Assembly: GCF_002149015.1 (NCBI RefSeq)
Contig: NZ_NGFO01000013.1
Span: 34,031-98,030, forward strand
Reading direction: 5' to 3'
Origin: Gordonia lacunae
Lineage (GTDB): Bacteria; Actinomycetota; Actinomycetes; Mycobacteriales; Mycobacteriaceae
Length of the DNA stretch: 64,000 bases
Below, in pieces: positions 35,604-44,726 of the stretch. The notes beneath the pieces are model-generated. The model was not told where the DNA came from. It worked only from the letters and a program-made list of their open reading frames with translations, and did no database searches. The translations under genes and the position numbers were made by a program. Positions within the stretch are counted from its first letter, which is position 1. Each line of letters opens with the position of its first letter.

Positions 35604-36461
35604 CTACCTTCCTGAGGGGATGAGGGCGAGCTGACGGGACTGTGCGACGACGGTCCCGGTCGAGTCCACCACGAGGTGGTCCTCCTCGAACATCCCGGGG
35701 CCGACCTCCGAACTCGTCGCGGCGAATCGCAGCCAGCCGGGCGCGGGGTGCCGGCGGACGTAGGTGGTCAGCTGGACGGTCGGTGCCCACCCGAACAGCG
35801 CCAGGTTCATCACGACGGGCGGTGAGATGTCGCCCACCAGGACGGTGAAGTACTCGTCGGGCTCGACGCCCTTCGGCCGGATCCACCCCCGGACGAGCGG
35901 CTCGCCGGTCTCGCCGCGGACGACGGGGAAGGTCTCGGAGTCGAGGACCAGATCGATGGCGGACCCCAGGTGATTGACCTCGGCGATGGGCGAACCGTCG
36001 AGCGGGATTCCCGTCGGCGACGGCTCCACGGGCAGTGAGTCGAGGACCGTGGGAGCGGAATGGTGCGGGCGGCCGCTGTCGGGCCGGGCCATCGTCACCG
36101 ACGACGACACAACGGTACGACCGAGTTGCACCGCGTCGACCGAGAGGACCGTGACGGTGCGGCCGCGCTTGCGCACGGTGATCACCAGATCGATGTCCGC
36201 GGCGTCGGGGGCGGTGAGGTAGTCGCTGGAGATCGCCACCGGGATCATCGCGGCCGCCGCCTCGGCGAGGCGATCACCGTCCGGGGTCAGCGCCGTCAGC
36301 GCGGTTCGGGCCGCCTTCGCGACCACCATCTGCAGCGTGCCGCCGTGCACCTTGGGACCGATCGTGAACGTCTCGTCGATGTGCGCCCGCAGGGTGATCG
36401 AGTCCGGACCGCTGCGGTCCACCTCGGTCAGCTCCTGCACCTCGGTGATCTTGCTGGTCAT
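35604..36461 (-). CDS. Conserved hypothetical, thioesterase-like (double hot-dog)
   Basis: A 285-residue protein with the layout of acyl-CoA thioesterase-like double hot-dog proteins: an N-terminal half with FTIGPKVHGGTLQMVVAKAA (the HGG element of hot-dog helices), VRKRGRTVTVLSVDAVQLGR, and a C-terminal half with VVMNLALFGWAPTVQLTTYV and PAPGWLRFAATSSEVGPGMF, then DSTGTVVAQSRQLALI. That last pattern is typical of TesB-like C-terminal domains. Corresponds to Rv0499. The substrate is unknown. It is co-transcribed between the TIM-barrel isomerase gene and proC. Confidence 0.8.
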   Translation of the reverse strand: MTSKITEVQELTEVDRSGPDSITLRAHIDETFTIGPKVHGGTLQMVVAKAARTALTALTPDGDRLAEAAAAMIPVAISSDYLTAPDAADIDLVITVRKRGRTVTVLSVDAVQLGRTVVSSSVTMARPDSGRPHHSAPTVLDSLPVEPSPTGIPLDGSPIAEVNHLGSAIDLVLDSETFPVVRGETGEPLVRGWIRPKGVEPDEYFTVLVGDISPPVVMNLALFGWAPTVQLTTYVRRHPAPGWLRFAATSSEVGPGMFEEDHLVVDSTGTVVAQSRQLALIPSGR

Positions 36462-36499
36462 CGTCCCGCCTTCGTCGAGGAGACTCGTCCCCCGAGACG

Positions 36500-37429
36500 T
36501 CAGCTGCTGAACTGGCCGAGCGGCTCGGGGTGCAGCTCCCGTTTGAGATGCCGCCGCGCAAAATCTAGCGAACGGGCCAGCAGCGCGCTGCGTTCGGGTT
36601 TGGTGCGCGCACTACCCGTGGTGACCTCGAGCACAACCGCCCCGGCGAAGTCGCTCGCCGCGAGGCGCCGGCACACCTCCGCACAGGGCTGGCCGCCGTC
36701 GCCGGGGATGAGGTGCTCGTCCGTGGCCGCCCCGTGGCCGTCGGCCAGGTGCAGGTGGTTGAGCCGTGATCCCATGCGGTCGAGAAGGGCGAGGGCGTCG
36801 ACGCCTGCGGTCGCGGTGTGCGAGAGGTCGAGGGTGTAGTGGGCGTAGCCGTCGTCGGTCGGGTCGATGGACTTGCCGAACGCCGACGCGGCCAGACCGG
36901 GACCGCCGCCCCGCTTGGCCAGGCGGCGGACCGAGGGCTCACCCGCGCCGAACAACCGGTCGGCGCGCATCGGGAACATGTTCTCCACCGCGACGGCGAT
37001 GCCGCTGTCCGCCTCGAGCTCGTCGACGAGATCGTCGAAGGCCGCGACGTAGCCACGCTGCCACCGGAACGGCGGATGCACGACGACGGTCGACGCGCCC
37101 AGATCCTCGGCCGCCTCCACCGCGCGCGCCAGCTTCACGACCGGGTCACGTCCCCAGACCCGCTGGGTGATGAGCAGACACGGCGCGTGGATGGACAGCA
37201 CCGGCACCTGATAGTGCTCCGAGAGGTACTCGACGCGGCGGATGTCCTGGCTGAGGGAGTCACCCCACACCATGAGTTCCACGCCGTCGAAGCCCAGTTC
37301 GGCGGCGTAGGCGAAGGCCGCCTCGGTGTTCTGGGGATACACCGACGCCGTCGAGAGCCCGATCGGGATCTCGGCCGCCGGACGCGGGTGATCCGGCGCC
37401 GTCGGCCCGCTCGGTTCGGGCCGGCTCAC
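36500..37429 (-). CDS. Sugar phosphate isomerase/epimerase-type TIM barrel
   Basis: A 309-residue AP-endonuclease-2-type TIM barrel: IGLSTASVYPQNTEAAFAYA, LGFDGVELMVWGDSLSQDIR, VLSIHAPCLLITQRVWG, TVVVHPPFRWQRGY, IAVAVENMFPMRA, TLDLSHTATAGVDAL and LNHLHLADGHGAATDEHLIP carry the usual metal-binding Glu, His and Asp residues. The start is GTG at 37429, overlapping the upstream stop (GTGA). Corresponds to Rv0498. The reaction is unknown; the family includes xylose-isomerase-like and endonuclease-IV-like enzymes. Confidence 0.88.
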   Translation of the reverse strand: MSRPEPSGPTAPDHPRPAAEIPIGLSTASVYPQNTEAAFAYAAELGFDGVELMVWGDSLSQDIRRVEYLSEHYQVPVLSIHAPCLLITQRVWGRDPVVKLARAVEAAEDLGASTVVVHPPFRWQRGYVAAFDDLVDELEADSGIAVAVENMFPMRADRLFGAGEPSVRRLAKRGGGPGLAASAFGKSIDPTDDGYAHYTLDLSHTATAGVDALALLDRMGSRLNHLHLADGHGAATDEHLIPGDGGQPCAEVCRRLAASDFAGAVVLEVTTGSARTKPERSALLARSLDFARRHLKRELHPEPLGQFSS

Positions 37430-39237
37430 GCGGCCAACAACACCAGGGGCCCGATGGTGACCAGGAGACCCACACCGAGCGCGAGCAGCGTCGTCGGCAG
37501 GTCCTTGGTGCGCCGGACCACGTGGGAGAGGGTCACGATGCCGAAGATGACCAGGACCGCGAGCACCAGCGCGAAGTACGGATTCCACCGCCACAGCTCG
37601 GTGAAGCCCCAGAACAGGCCGACACCGACGGCCAGACCGACCACCGCCTGCCCGAACAGCACCAGCCACGCCTTCACCGGCGACTGCTCGGCCTCCTCGG
37701 CTGTCACCTCCGGGGCGTCGTCGGCCTCCGCGTGCTCGGCCGGAGCCACCCCGGCGGCGTGCGGATCGCCGTGCCGGGCCGGATCGTCCGCAGGAGTCGG
37801 GTGTCCGGATTCGGCCCCGGGCGTCTCGTCGATGTCCGTGGTGTCGTGCAGGGCGACGAACTCGTCCGGCTCCCCCGCCTCCGCGGAACCCCGGGGTTGT
37901 TCCTCGTCCTTCACGAGGTCGACGCGGCCCGTGTCGTCGTGGTCGGACCCCACCGGCGCGATGGCCTCGGTCGGATGGTCGTCGGTGCGCCGGTCCGTCG
38001 TGCGGTCGTCGGCGGAGCGGTCGGCGATCGGGTCGCTCTCGGCGCGGTCATCGTGGGTGTGGTCGTCGTCGGTGTGGTCGTCGTCGGTGCGGTCGTCGTG
38101 GGCCGGGTGAACGTCGGGCCGCGCCGCGGCGATCGCCGCCGTCGTCCCGCCCGCTGTCGCAGCGGCCGCCGCGGTCGCCGCCCAGTCGGACGTCGGCTCG
38201 CCACCGGCGGGCTCGTACTGGTCGTGATCGTGGGCATGCTGGTCGGGGTCGTCGAACCGGTGCTCGTCGACGGTCCGCTCGTCTTCGGTCCGCTCGCGCT
38301 TCTTGCCGCCGAAGAGTTTGCGCGCCAGTCCGCCGACGCCGGACGTCTTGGGCTTCTTCGCCGCGGTGCTCGTCCGGGACGCGGCGCCGGACCGATCGCG
38401 GCTGCCCGGCCCGTCGCCCGCGCCCTCCACGTCGGCGAAGTTGCGGTACGCATCGAAGTCCATGACCTCGGAGAACCCGCCGTCGCCCCGCTCGCGGGGA
38501 CCGCCTGGACCCGCGTCGACCTCGTTGAGGTCGTAGGTGACCACGTCGTCGGAGTCGACGACGGACAGATCCTGACCGTTCTCGCCGACCACCGGGATGA
38601 TGCCGGTGACCGCGTTCGCCGATTCCCGGTCGACGGGCGCGGTGTCACGCGGCGGGGTCTGGCCGAGACGTCGTGCCACCGCCTCCGAACTGAAGTCGCG
38701 GGTCGCCATCGGCGGGACGGCCCCCTGGCCATAGCCGGGCATCCCGCTGGCGGTGCGGCCGCCCGGCCGACCCTGCTGCCGGTCGGCACGCGGACGGTCG
38801 ACGACGGGCTGGTCGTCCGCCGGGCGACGCGGGATCGGGCTCCCGGAGCGCGGGAACGGCCCACCGGTCGTGTCCGGGCGGGCCTGCGGGGTCGTGTCCC
38901 GCTCCGGCGTGGCGGGCCGTTCCGGATGTCCGGCACGCGCGGGAGGTGCAGCCGGTTCGGGCCGGGCCGGGGTGTCCGGCCGGGTGGCGGGTGTCGGCTG
39001 GGCGGCTGGTGCCGCCGGAGCCGGGGGCTCGGGTGGCGCGGAGTCGGCGTCGGCGTCGGTGACCCGTGGGATCTCGCCGGTCAGCGCGGACACCGAGAAC
39101 GAGCCGTCACGTCCGGCGCGCCGGCGTCCGCGTCCCTCACGCGATCGTGCCGGTGAGTCCCCCTCCGGCCCCTGTGAGCGGGCAAGTAGTTCCGACACCG
39201 AGATGGGTCGAGATTCGGGCTCCGAATCCTTCGGCAT
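37426..39237 (-). CDS. Large actinobacterial membrane protein with acidic disordered region
   Basis: A 603-residue protein in the place of Rv0497. The first 500 residues are disordered: a conserved-looking start (SRPISVSELLARSQG, then FSVSALTGEIPRV), Pro/Ala-rich stretches, and an Asp/His-rich part with DDHTDDDHTHDD-type repeats that could bind metal. The C-terminus holds three membrane helices (WLVLFGQAVVGLAVGVGLFW, ALVLAVLVIFGIVTLSHVV, LLALGVGLLVTIGPLVLLA). Function unknown. It lies between ppx and the TIM barrel gene, 51 bp after ppx. The disordered region is much longer than in the mycobacterial homologue as I recall it. Confidence 0.85.
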   Translation of the reverse strand: MPKDSEPESRPISVSELLARSQGPEGDSPARSREGRGRRRAGRDGSFSVSALTGEIPRVTDADADSAPPEPPAPAAPAAQPTPATRPDTPARPEPAAPPARAGHPERPATPERDTTPQARPDTTGGPFPRSGSPIPRRPADDQPVVDRPRADRQQGRPGGRTASGMPGYGQGAVPPMATRDFSSEAVARRLGQTPPRDTAPVDRESANAVTGIIPVVGENGQDLSVVDSDDVVTYDLNEVDAGPGGPRERGDGGFSEVMDFDAYRNFADVEGAGDGPGSRDRSGAASRTSTAAKKPKTSGVGGLARKLFGGKKRERTEDERTVDEHRFDDPDQHAHDHDQYEPAGGEPTSDWAATAAAAATAGGTTAAIAAARPDVHPAHDDRTDDDHTDDDHTHDDRAESDPIADRSADDRTTDRRTDDHPTEAIAPVGSDHDDTGRVDLVKDEEQPRGSAEAGEPDEFVALHDTTDIDETPGAESGHPTPADDPARHGDPHAAGVAPAEHAEADDAPEVTAEEAEQSPVKAWLVLFGQAVVGLAVGVGLFWGFTELWRWNPYFALVLAVLVIFGIVTLSHVVRRTKDLPTTLLALGVGLLVTIGPLVLLAA

Positions 39238-39288
39238 GAAGTGGCTCTCCGTCCTCGTTCTCGAACGTCCTGGGTCCGGGGCTCCGGG

Positions 39289-40266
39289 TCAGCCGACGCC
39301 CTCGTGCACGCCGCGCGCGGGTGTCGGCTCCAGCGAGTCGGCCTGCTCGGCGTCGAGCCGACGCAGGATCACACCCTCACGGAGAGCCCACGGACAGATT
39401 TCCAGTGTATCGACTTGCAACGCGCGCATCGCCGCCTCGGCGACCAGCGCTCCCGCGACGAGCTGCCCCGCGCGGTCGGAACTGACGCCTTCGAGTTCGG
39501 CGCGATCGGCCTTGGTCATGCGGGAGATGAAGGAGATGAGCTGGCGCAGCCCGCTCGTCGTCAGTTCGCGGCGCACCCGCGGTCCGGCGCTCGACGGCGC
39601 CGCCCCGGTCAGCCGGGCGAGACTCCGGAAGGTCTTCGACGTGCCGACGCACAGGTCGGGCGCACCGGGGGCGAGCAGCTGGGCCGCCGGAGCGCGCAGT
39701 TCGGCATCGAGCCAGTCGCGCAGCACACCGACCCGGCGACGGTCCGGCGGATCGTCGGGCAGCCACTCGCGGGTGAGTCGACCGGCACCCAGCGGCAGCG
39801 ACAACGCCACGTCGGGTTCCTCGTCGACGCCGTTGGACATCTCCAGCGAGCCACCACCGATGTCGAGCGCGAGGATGCGCCCGGCGCTCCAGCCACGCCA
39901 CCGGCGCACGGCCAAAGAGGTGAGGCGGGCCTCGTCGCGACCCGACAGCACCAGCACGCGCACCCCGGTCCGCTGCTCGATCTCGTCGAGCAGACCGTCG
40001 GAGTTCGTCGCGTCCCGCACCGCCGACGTCGCGAACGCCATCATCTGCTCGCAGCCGGACGTCCGGGCGATATGGGTGAATTCGTCGATCGACTCGATGA
40101 GCTTCGCGACGGCGCGGTCACTCATCCGGCCGTCGGCGTCTATCTGCTCGGCCAGGCGCAGAACCGCCTTGGTCGAACTCATCGGGGTGGGATGGCCGCC
40201 GCGGTGGGCGTCGACCACCAGGAGGTGGACCGTGTTGCTGCCCACGTCGAGGACTCCTAAGCGCAC
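39289..40266 (-). CDS. ppx: Exopolyphosphatase / Ppx-GppA phosphatase
   Basis: A 325-residue ASKHA-fold protein with the phosphate-1 motif RLGVLDVGSNTVHLLVVDAH at the N-terminus, FATSAVRDATNSDGLLDEIE, the ALDIGGGSLEMSNG phosphate-2 motif and DLCVGTSKTFRSLARL. It hydrolyses polyphosphate or the guanosine pentaphosphate alarmone. Rv0496 is the short Ppx1 of M. tuberculosis, of matching length and position. Start GTG at 40266, 55 bp from the divergent Cys-rich gene. Neighbouring SenX3-RegX3 gives a phosphate-starvation context. Confidence 0.93.
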   Translation of the reverse strand: MRLGVLDVGSNTVHLLVVDAHRGGHPTPMSSTKAVLRLAEQIDADGRMSDRAVAKLIESIDEFTHIARTSGCEQMMAFATSAVRDATNSDGLLDEIEQRTGVRVLVLSGRDEARLTSLAVRRWRGWSAGRILALDIGGGSLEMSNGVDEEPDVALSLPLGAGRLTREWLPDDPPDRRRVGVLRDWLDAELRAPAAQLLAPGAPDLCVGTSKTFRSLARLTGAAPSSAGPRVRRELTTSGLRQLISFISRMTKADRAELEGVSSDRAGQLVAGALVAEAAMRALQVDTLEICPWALREGVILRRLDAEQADSLEPTPARGVHEGVG

Positions 40267-40321
40267 GGGTCAACGGTAGTGCAGCGGCCTCCCCCGCCCG
40301 ATTCCGGCTACCGTATGAGAG

Positions 40322-41182
40322 GTGACCGCCATCTCGCCGTCCGCGCCCCGCATCGATCCCGCGCCGGAGGTCGAACTCGACTTTCCGCGCGAATGGTACG
40401 AATTCGCCGATCCCGCCGATCCGGAGCACGTCATCAAGGCCGACCTCACCTGGCTGCTCTCGCACTGGACGTGCGTGTTCGGCACCCCGGCGTGCCAGGG
40501 CATCCTCCCCGGCCGGGAGACCGACGGGTGCTGCAGTCACGGTGCCTACCTGTCCGACGACGACGATCGCGAGACCCTCGCGCGCGGGGTGGCGATGCTG
40601 ACGCCCGCGGACTGGCAGTTCCACAAGAAGGGCTCGGGCAAGGATCCGGTCGGCCCCAAGGGCTACCTCGAGGAGAGCGACCTCGATGACGAACCCGCCC
40701 TGAAGACCCGACTTCACAAGGGCGCGTGCATCTTTCTCAACCGCCCCGGGTTCGCCGGCGGCGTCGGCTGCGCACTGCACTCGATGGCGCTGCGGAAGGG
40801 GCTCGAGCCCCTGACGGTCAAACCGGATGTGTGCTGGCAGCTCCCGGTGCGTCGCGAGCAGGACTGGGTGGAACGTCCGGACGGCACCCAGGTGCTCCAG
40901 ACGACGATCACGGAGTTCGACCGGCGCGGGTGGGGCGAGGGCGGCCACGACCTGAAGTGGTACTGCTCGGGCTCCCCCGACGCCCACGTCGGCGCCAAGC
41001 AGGTCTGGGAATCGTATGCGCCCGAGCTCACCGCGCTGCTCGGCGAAGCCGCCTACGCCGCACTCGCGGCCGCCTGCCGGCGCCGAAACGGCTTGGGCCT
41101 CATAGCCATCCATCCGGCGACGCAGGCCGCGACGCGACGCCGCGAGACCGACGTCAAATACGAGCTACAGCCCCCGGAGTAG
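40322..41182 (+). CDS. Conserved cysteine-rich protein (Rv0495c-like)
   Basis: A 286-residue soluble protein with clustered cysteines and histidines: [54 protein letters not shown] and [22 protein letters not shown]. The spacing suggests a bound metal or Fe-S cluster, as in YkgJ/DUF3109-like proteins, but this is inferred only from the cysteine pattern. Start GTG at 40322. It is the only plus-strand gene between mshA and serB1 apart from the permease, matching the reverse orientation of Rv0495c in M. tuberculosis. It converges on regX3 with 26 bp between stops. Confidence 0.8.
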   Translation: MTAISPSAPRIDPAPEVELDFPREWYEFADPADPEHVIKADLTWLLSHWTCVFGTPACQGILPGRETDGCCSHGAYLSDDDDRETLARGVAMLTPADWQFHKKGSGKDPVGPKGYLEESDLDDEPALKTRLHKGACIFLNRPGFAGGVGCALHSMALRKGLEPLTVKPDVCWQLPVRREQDWVERPDGTQVLQTTITEFDRRGWGEGGHDLKWYCSGSPDAHVGAKQVWESYAPELTALLGEAAYAALAAACRRRNGLGLIAIHPATQAATRRRETDVKYELQPPE

Positions 41183-41208
41183 TCCGCCGGGGGCCGCGGC
41201 CCGGCGGC

Positions 41209-41895
41209 TCATGCCTCGAGCTTGTAGCCGAGACCGCGAACGGTGATGAGGTGCTTGGGATTCGCCGGATCCGGCTCGATCTTGGAGCGCAGCCGCTTGA
41301 CGTGCACGTCGAGCGTCTTGGTGTCGCCGACGTAGTCAACGCCCCACACCCGGTCGATGAGCTGACCCCGGGTCAGCACCCGCCCGGCATTGCGCAGCAG
41401 GTACTCGAGGAGATCGAATTCTTTGAGCGGCAACGTGATCGGCGTTCCGTTGACCGACACGGTATGCCGTTCGACGTCCATCCGGACCGGTCCGGCCTCC
41501 AGGATCCCGATCTCGAGACCGTCGTCGGGCACATCTCCACCGCGACGCAGCACAGCGCGGATCCGGGCGATCAGCTCGCGGGCCGAATACGGCTTGGTCA
41601 CATAGTCATCCGCGCCGAGCTCGAGGCCGACGACCTTGTCGATCTCGCTGTCGCGCGCGGTCACCATGATCACCGGGACATTCGACCGGGTGCGCAGGGC
41701 CTTGCAGATCTCGGTTCCGGACATCCCGGGCAGCATGAGGTCGAGGAGCACGATGTCGGGACTCACCCGATCGAAGGTCGACAGGGCTTGTGCGCCATCG
41801 GTGATGACGCTGGCCTCGAAGCCTTCCTTGCGCAACAGGAATGCCAGCGGGTCCGCCAGCGATTCCTCGTCCTCGACGATCAGAACGTGGGTCAA
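41209..41895 (-). CDS. regX3: Two-component response regulator RegX3
   Basis: A 228-residue OmpR/PhoB-class regulator. The receiver has acidic residues in VLIVEDEE, phosphoacceptor Asp52 in IVLLDLMLPGMSG, the Thr switch in VIMVTARDSE and Lys in DDYVTKPYS. The C-terminal winged helix contains LPLKEFDLLEYLLRNAGRVL and TKTLDVHVKRLRSKIE, ending GLGYKLEA. The start is the rare TTG at 41895 (TTGACCCACGTTCTG), overlapping the senX3 stop by four bases (TTGA). RegX3 controls phosphate-starvation genes. Corresponds to Rv0491. Confidence 0.95.
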   Translation of the reverse strand: MTHVLIVEDEESLADPLAFLLRKEGFEASVITDGAQALSTFDRVSPDIVLLDLMLPGMSGTEICKALRTRSNVPVIMVTARDSEIDKVVGLELGADDYVTKPYSARELIARIRAVLRRGGDVPDDGLEIGILEAGPVRMDVERHTVSVNGTPITLPLKEFDLLEYLLRNAGRVLTRGQLIDRVWGVDYVGDTKTLDVHVKRLRSKIEPDPANPKHLITVRGLGYKLEA

Positions 41896-43307
41896 CTCGT
41901 GTGTCCTTCGGTGGGTCGGGCAGATGGGTCGTCGCCCTGCGCGGAGGGAAGTGCGCGGGGCGGTGAATCGGGGTCCGACAGAGCCTGCTCGGCCGCCACC
42001 GGCCAGCCGGTGTCCGAGAGATCCTCCGGGATGCAGAGCGTGAACGTGGATCCCGTTCCGGGCTTGCTCCACAGGTTGATGGTGCCGCCGTGGTTGGCGG
42101 CCACGTGCTTGACGATGGCAAGGCCGAGGCCGGTGCCGCCGGTCATCCGCGAGCGGGCCTTGTCGACCCGGAAGAACCGTTCGAAGACGCGCTGCTGATC
42201 GTCCGGCTCGATCCCGATCCCGCGGTCGGTGACCGCGATGGCCACCATCGGCCGCCCCTCGATCTTGATGACCCGGCGACTGATGGAGACCACGGTGTCC
42301 GACGGTGAGTACGAGACGGCGTTGGAGATGAGGTTGTTCAGCGCGGTGAGCAGCAGCGGCCGGTCGCCGCGGATGGTCACCCCGATCGGGTCGTCCGCGC
42401 GCAGCTCGATCGCGGCCGCCTCGGCGGCGAGGGTCGCCGACGCCAGCGCGTCGTCGATGAGCGAATCGACGTCGATGCAGGTGAACTCCGGTGTGACGCC
42501 GTCCTGCAGCCGGGACAGCGCCAGCAGTTCGCTCACCATGTTGCCCATGCGCTTGGTCTCGCCGACCACACGGCGGCTGAAGTGCTGCACCGAGTCGGTG
42601 TCGTCGGCCGACTCCAGCAGCGCCTCGGCGAGCAGGCCGATCGCCCCGACGGGTGTCTTGAGCTCGTGGGAGACGTTGGCGACGAAGTCGCGCCGGGTGG
42701 CCTCCACCCGCTTGTGTTCGGTGTCGTCGAGCCCGTAGGCGACGACGTAGCGTTCGTCCCCCTGCGCGACGATCTTGGCGTGGCAGCGCACGTGTTCGAC
42801 GCTGGGCCGTGGGGTCCGGCCGGTCGAGACGAAGCCGAGGCTCGACATCGGCGGGCTGAACTCGAACCGGCGGGCGACGCCGGTGTCGAGGACTTCTTTC
42901 ACGGCGTCCCACACGGGGTCGGCCAGCAGCATCTCGCGCACGAGCCCGAGTTCGACGGCCCGCTGGTTGTACAGCACCACGTCGCGGAACTCGTCGACGA
43001 CGGCGATGGCGGTCTCGGTGTTGCGCACGACCATGCTGAGCAGCCCGGCCTTGGTCATCCGGCCGTCATCGGTGGTCGCCTGGACATCGGAGTCGCGGAC
43101 CTCCGCCCAGGAGGGCACGGAGCGGGGACCGAGGGTCACGTGGCGGACGGTCGCGGCGGCGTCGGCGGACGCGGAACCACGCGAGAGGCGATCGATGAAC
43201 GCGAGTCCGCGGGACCGGCCACGGTCCCGGGTGCGTCGACCGATCACGACACCGAGGCAGAGCGCGAGTACGAACGCGATCGTCGCGGCGGAGATTGCGG
43301 CGGTCAC
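41892..43307 (-). CDS. senX3: Sensor histidine kinase SenX3
   Basis: A 471-residue membrane kinase. One N-terminal hydrophobic segment (AISAATIAFVLALCLGVVIG) is visible, with only a few residues before it. A PAS-like sensor follows (around TAIAVVDEFRDVVLYNQRAV), then the HisKA box FVANVSHELKTPVGAIGLLA with the phosphoaccepting His, and HATPase motifs NNLISNAVSYS, DRGIGIEPDDQQRVFERFFR and GGTGLGLAIVKHVAANHGG. It phosphorylates RegX3 in response to low phosphate. A PHO-box-like triplet of 11-bp units lies about 50 bp upstream, suggesting autoregulation. Corresponds to Rv0490. Confidence 0.95.
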   Translation of the reverse strand: MTAAISAATIAFVLALCLGVVIGRRTRDRGRSRGLAFIDRLSRGSASADAAATVRHVTLGPRSVPSWAEVRDSDVQATTDDGRMTKAGLLSMVVRNTETAIAVVDEFRDVVLYNQRAVELGLVREMLLADPVWDAVKEVLDTGVARRFEFSPPMSSLGFVSTGRTPRPSVEHVRCHAKIVAQGDERYVVAYGLDDTEHKRVEATRRDFVANVSHELKTPVGAIGLLAEALLESADDTDSVQHFSRRVVGETKRMGNMVSELLALSRLQDGVTPEFTCIDVDSLIDDALASATLAAEAAAIELRADDPIGVTIRGDRPLLLTALNNLISNAVSYSPSDTVVSISRRVIKIEGRPMVAIAVTDRGIGIEPDDQQRVFERFFRVDKARSRMTGGTGLGLAIVKHVAANHGGTINLWSKPGTGSTFTLCIPEDLSDTGWPVAAEQALSDPDSPPRALPSAQGDDPSARPTEGHTS

Positions 43308-43356
43308 AGGGGCAGCTTACGGCTCGACCAACTCCGAACGCACATCTGACGAAGGT

Positions 43357-43389
43357 GTTCGGCAGCTGTTCACGCGGAGTTGGCCGGAG
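43357..43389 (+). promoter_or_regulatory. PHO-box-like direct repeats upstream of senX3
   Basis: Three consecutive 11-bp units GTTCGGCAGCT, GTTCACGCGGA and GTTGGCCGGAG. This matches the layout of actinobacterial PHO boxes (direct 11-bp repeats of GTTCACC type); the middle unit fits best. Located between the GNAT stop (43426) and the senX3 start (43307), where RegX3 autoregulation would be expected. Confidence 0.6.
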
Positions 43390-43425
43390 ACCCTGCGAGT
43401 GCTGGGACCAGCCCGACCGTGACGG

Positions 43426-43746
43426 TCATTGGGGAACCGGCACCGCCATGTCGGCGAACTCGGGGTGGCGTTCGATGAAACGCTGCACATAGGAGCAGAC
43501 CGGCACGACCTGCTTGCCGTTGCCGCGGATGTCCTCGAGGACGGCCCGGACGAGTTGTCCCGCATAGCCGTGACCGCTGAACTGCTCCCGGATCACGGTG
43601 TGCGTGACGACCACCTGGTACGGCTCGGAGACATAGTCGAGGTAGCCGACGACCTCGTCCTCGCCCGAGGAATCGGCGACGAGGATCGCCTCGTACCGTT
43701 CCTGCGCAGGTGAATGCTCGATTCGCAGGTTTCCCACATCCGCCAT
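43426..43746 (-). CDS. GNAT-like N-acetyltransferase (YjdJ type)
   Basis: A 106-residue protein of the short Gcn5-related N-acetyltransferase group: RYEAILVADSSGEDEVVGYL, YQVVVTHTVIREQFSGHGYA with the acetyl-CoA-loop GHGYAGQLVRAVL, and VPVCSYVQRFIERHPEFADM at the end. This C-terminal pattern (CSYV...I..HPE) is typical of the YjdJ family; the acceptor is unknown. ATG at 43746. It lies 82 bp downstream of gpmA and 118 bp upstream of senX3 on the same strand, so it may belong to either transcript. Confidence 0.88.
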   Translation of the reverse strand: MADVGNLRIEHSPAQERYEAILVADSSGEDEVVGYLDYVSEPYQVVVTHTVIREQFSGHGYAGQLVRAVLEDIRGNGKQVVPVCSYVQRFIERHPEFADMAVPVPQ

Positions 43747-43828
43747 GCCGTCTAATGTAGCGCGCGCCACACCGTCGACGCCATGGCGAAATGTGTCACG
43801 TCTGGTTGTCCGGGACGGACTCCGGCGC

Positions 43829-44575
43829 CTACTTCTGCCCCTGGGCGGCCACCGCTGCGGCACCGGCGGCGGCCGCCTCAGGGTCCAGGTACGTACCACC
43901 CGGGTTCAGCGGCTTCAGGTCGTCGTCGAGGTCGTAGCGCAGCGGGTTGCCGGTCGGGATGTTGAGCCCCGCGATGTCCTCGTCGGAGATGCCGTCGAGA
44001 TGCTTGACGAGCGCGCGCAACGAGTTCCCGTGAGCCGCCAGCAGGACCGTCTTGCCGGCGCGGACATCGGCGACGATGGTCTCGAGGTAGTACGGGATGA
44101 ACCGCTCGACGACGTCCTTGAGGCACTCGGTCAGCGGGACCTCGTCGAGGTCGGCGTACCGGGCATCGCCCACCTGGCTGTACTCGGCGTCGGGTTCGAT
44201 CGCCGGCGGCGGGGTGTCGTAGCTGCGACGCCACAGCATGAACTGTTCGTCGCCGTACTTCTCCTTGGTCTCGGCCTTGTTGAGGCCCTGCAGGGCGCCG
44301 TAGTGACGCTCGTTGAGGCGCCAGTCGCGGATCACCGGGATCCACAGCCGATCGGCCCGGTCCAGGGCGATGTGCGCGGTCGTGATCGCGCGACGCAGCA
44401 GCGAGGTGTAGACGACGTCGGGCAGCAGGTCGTGCTCGACGAGGAGCTCGCCCCCGCGCTCGGCCTCGGCCTTGCCCTTGTCGGTGAGCGCCACATCGAC
44501 CCAGCCGGTGAACTGGTTGGACGCATTCCATTCGCTCTCGCCGTGACGCATCAGGATCAAGGTGCCGTTGCTCAT
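43829..44575 (-). CDS. gpmA: 2,3-bisphosphoglycerate-dependent phosphoglycerate mutase
   Basis: A 248-residue glycolytic enzyme interconverting 3- and 2-phosphoglycerate. It has the phospho-histidine motif [15 protein letters not shown] (His11), [37 protein letters not shown] and the second histidine region [22 protein letters not shown] at 44575 gives the normal family length; an in-frame upstream ATG adds ten unlikely residues. Corresponds to Rv0489. The C-terminus ends in an Ala-rich tail. It is divergent from the amino acid permease, with 151 bp between them. Confidence 0.96.
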   Translation of the reverse strand: MSNGTLILMRHGESEWNASNQFTGWVDVALTDKGKAEAERGGELLVEHDLLPDVVYTSLLRRAITTAHIALDRADRLWIPVIRDWRLNERHYGALQGLNKAETKEKYGDEQFMLWRRSYDTPPPAIEPDAEYSQVGDARYADLDEVPLTECLKDVVERFIPYYLETIVADVRAGKTVLLAAHGNSLRALVKHLDGISDEDIAGLNIPTGNPLRYDLDDDLKPLNPGGTYLDPEAAAAGAAAVAAQGQK

Positions 44576-44726
44576 GGCCGATAGTTTTCCACAGACGGCG
44601 CGCACCCTCCGCGCACCGGCGGTCCGATCCCGGGAAGACCCCCGGTGCGCGCCGCGGATCGGCCGAATGGTAATGAACCCGTCGATTCGCCGCGCGAACG
44701 GACCGGGGCAGGTCTAGCGTGAGCGC

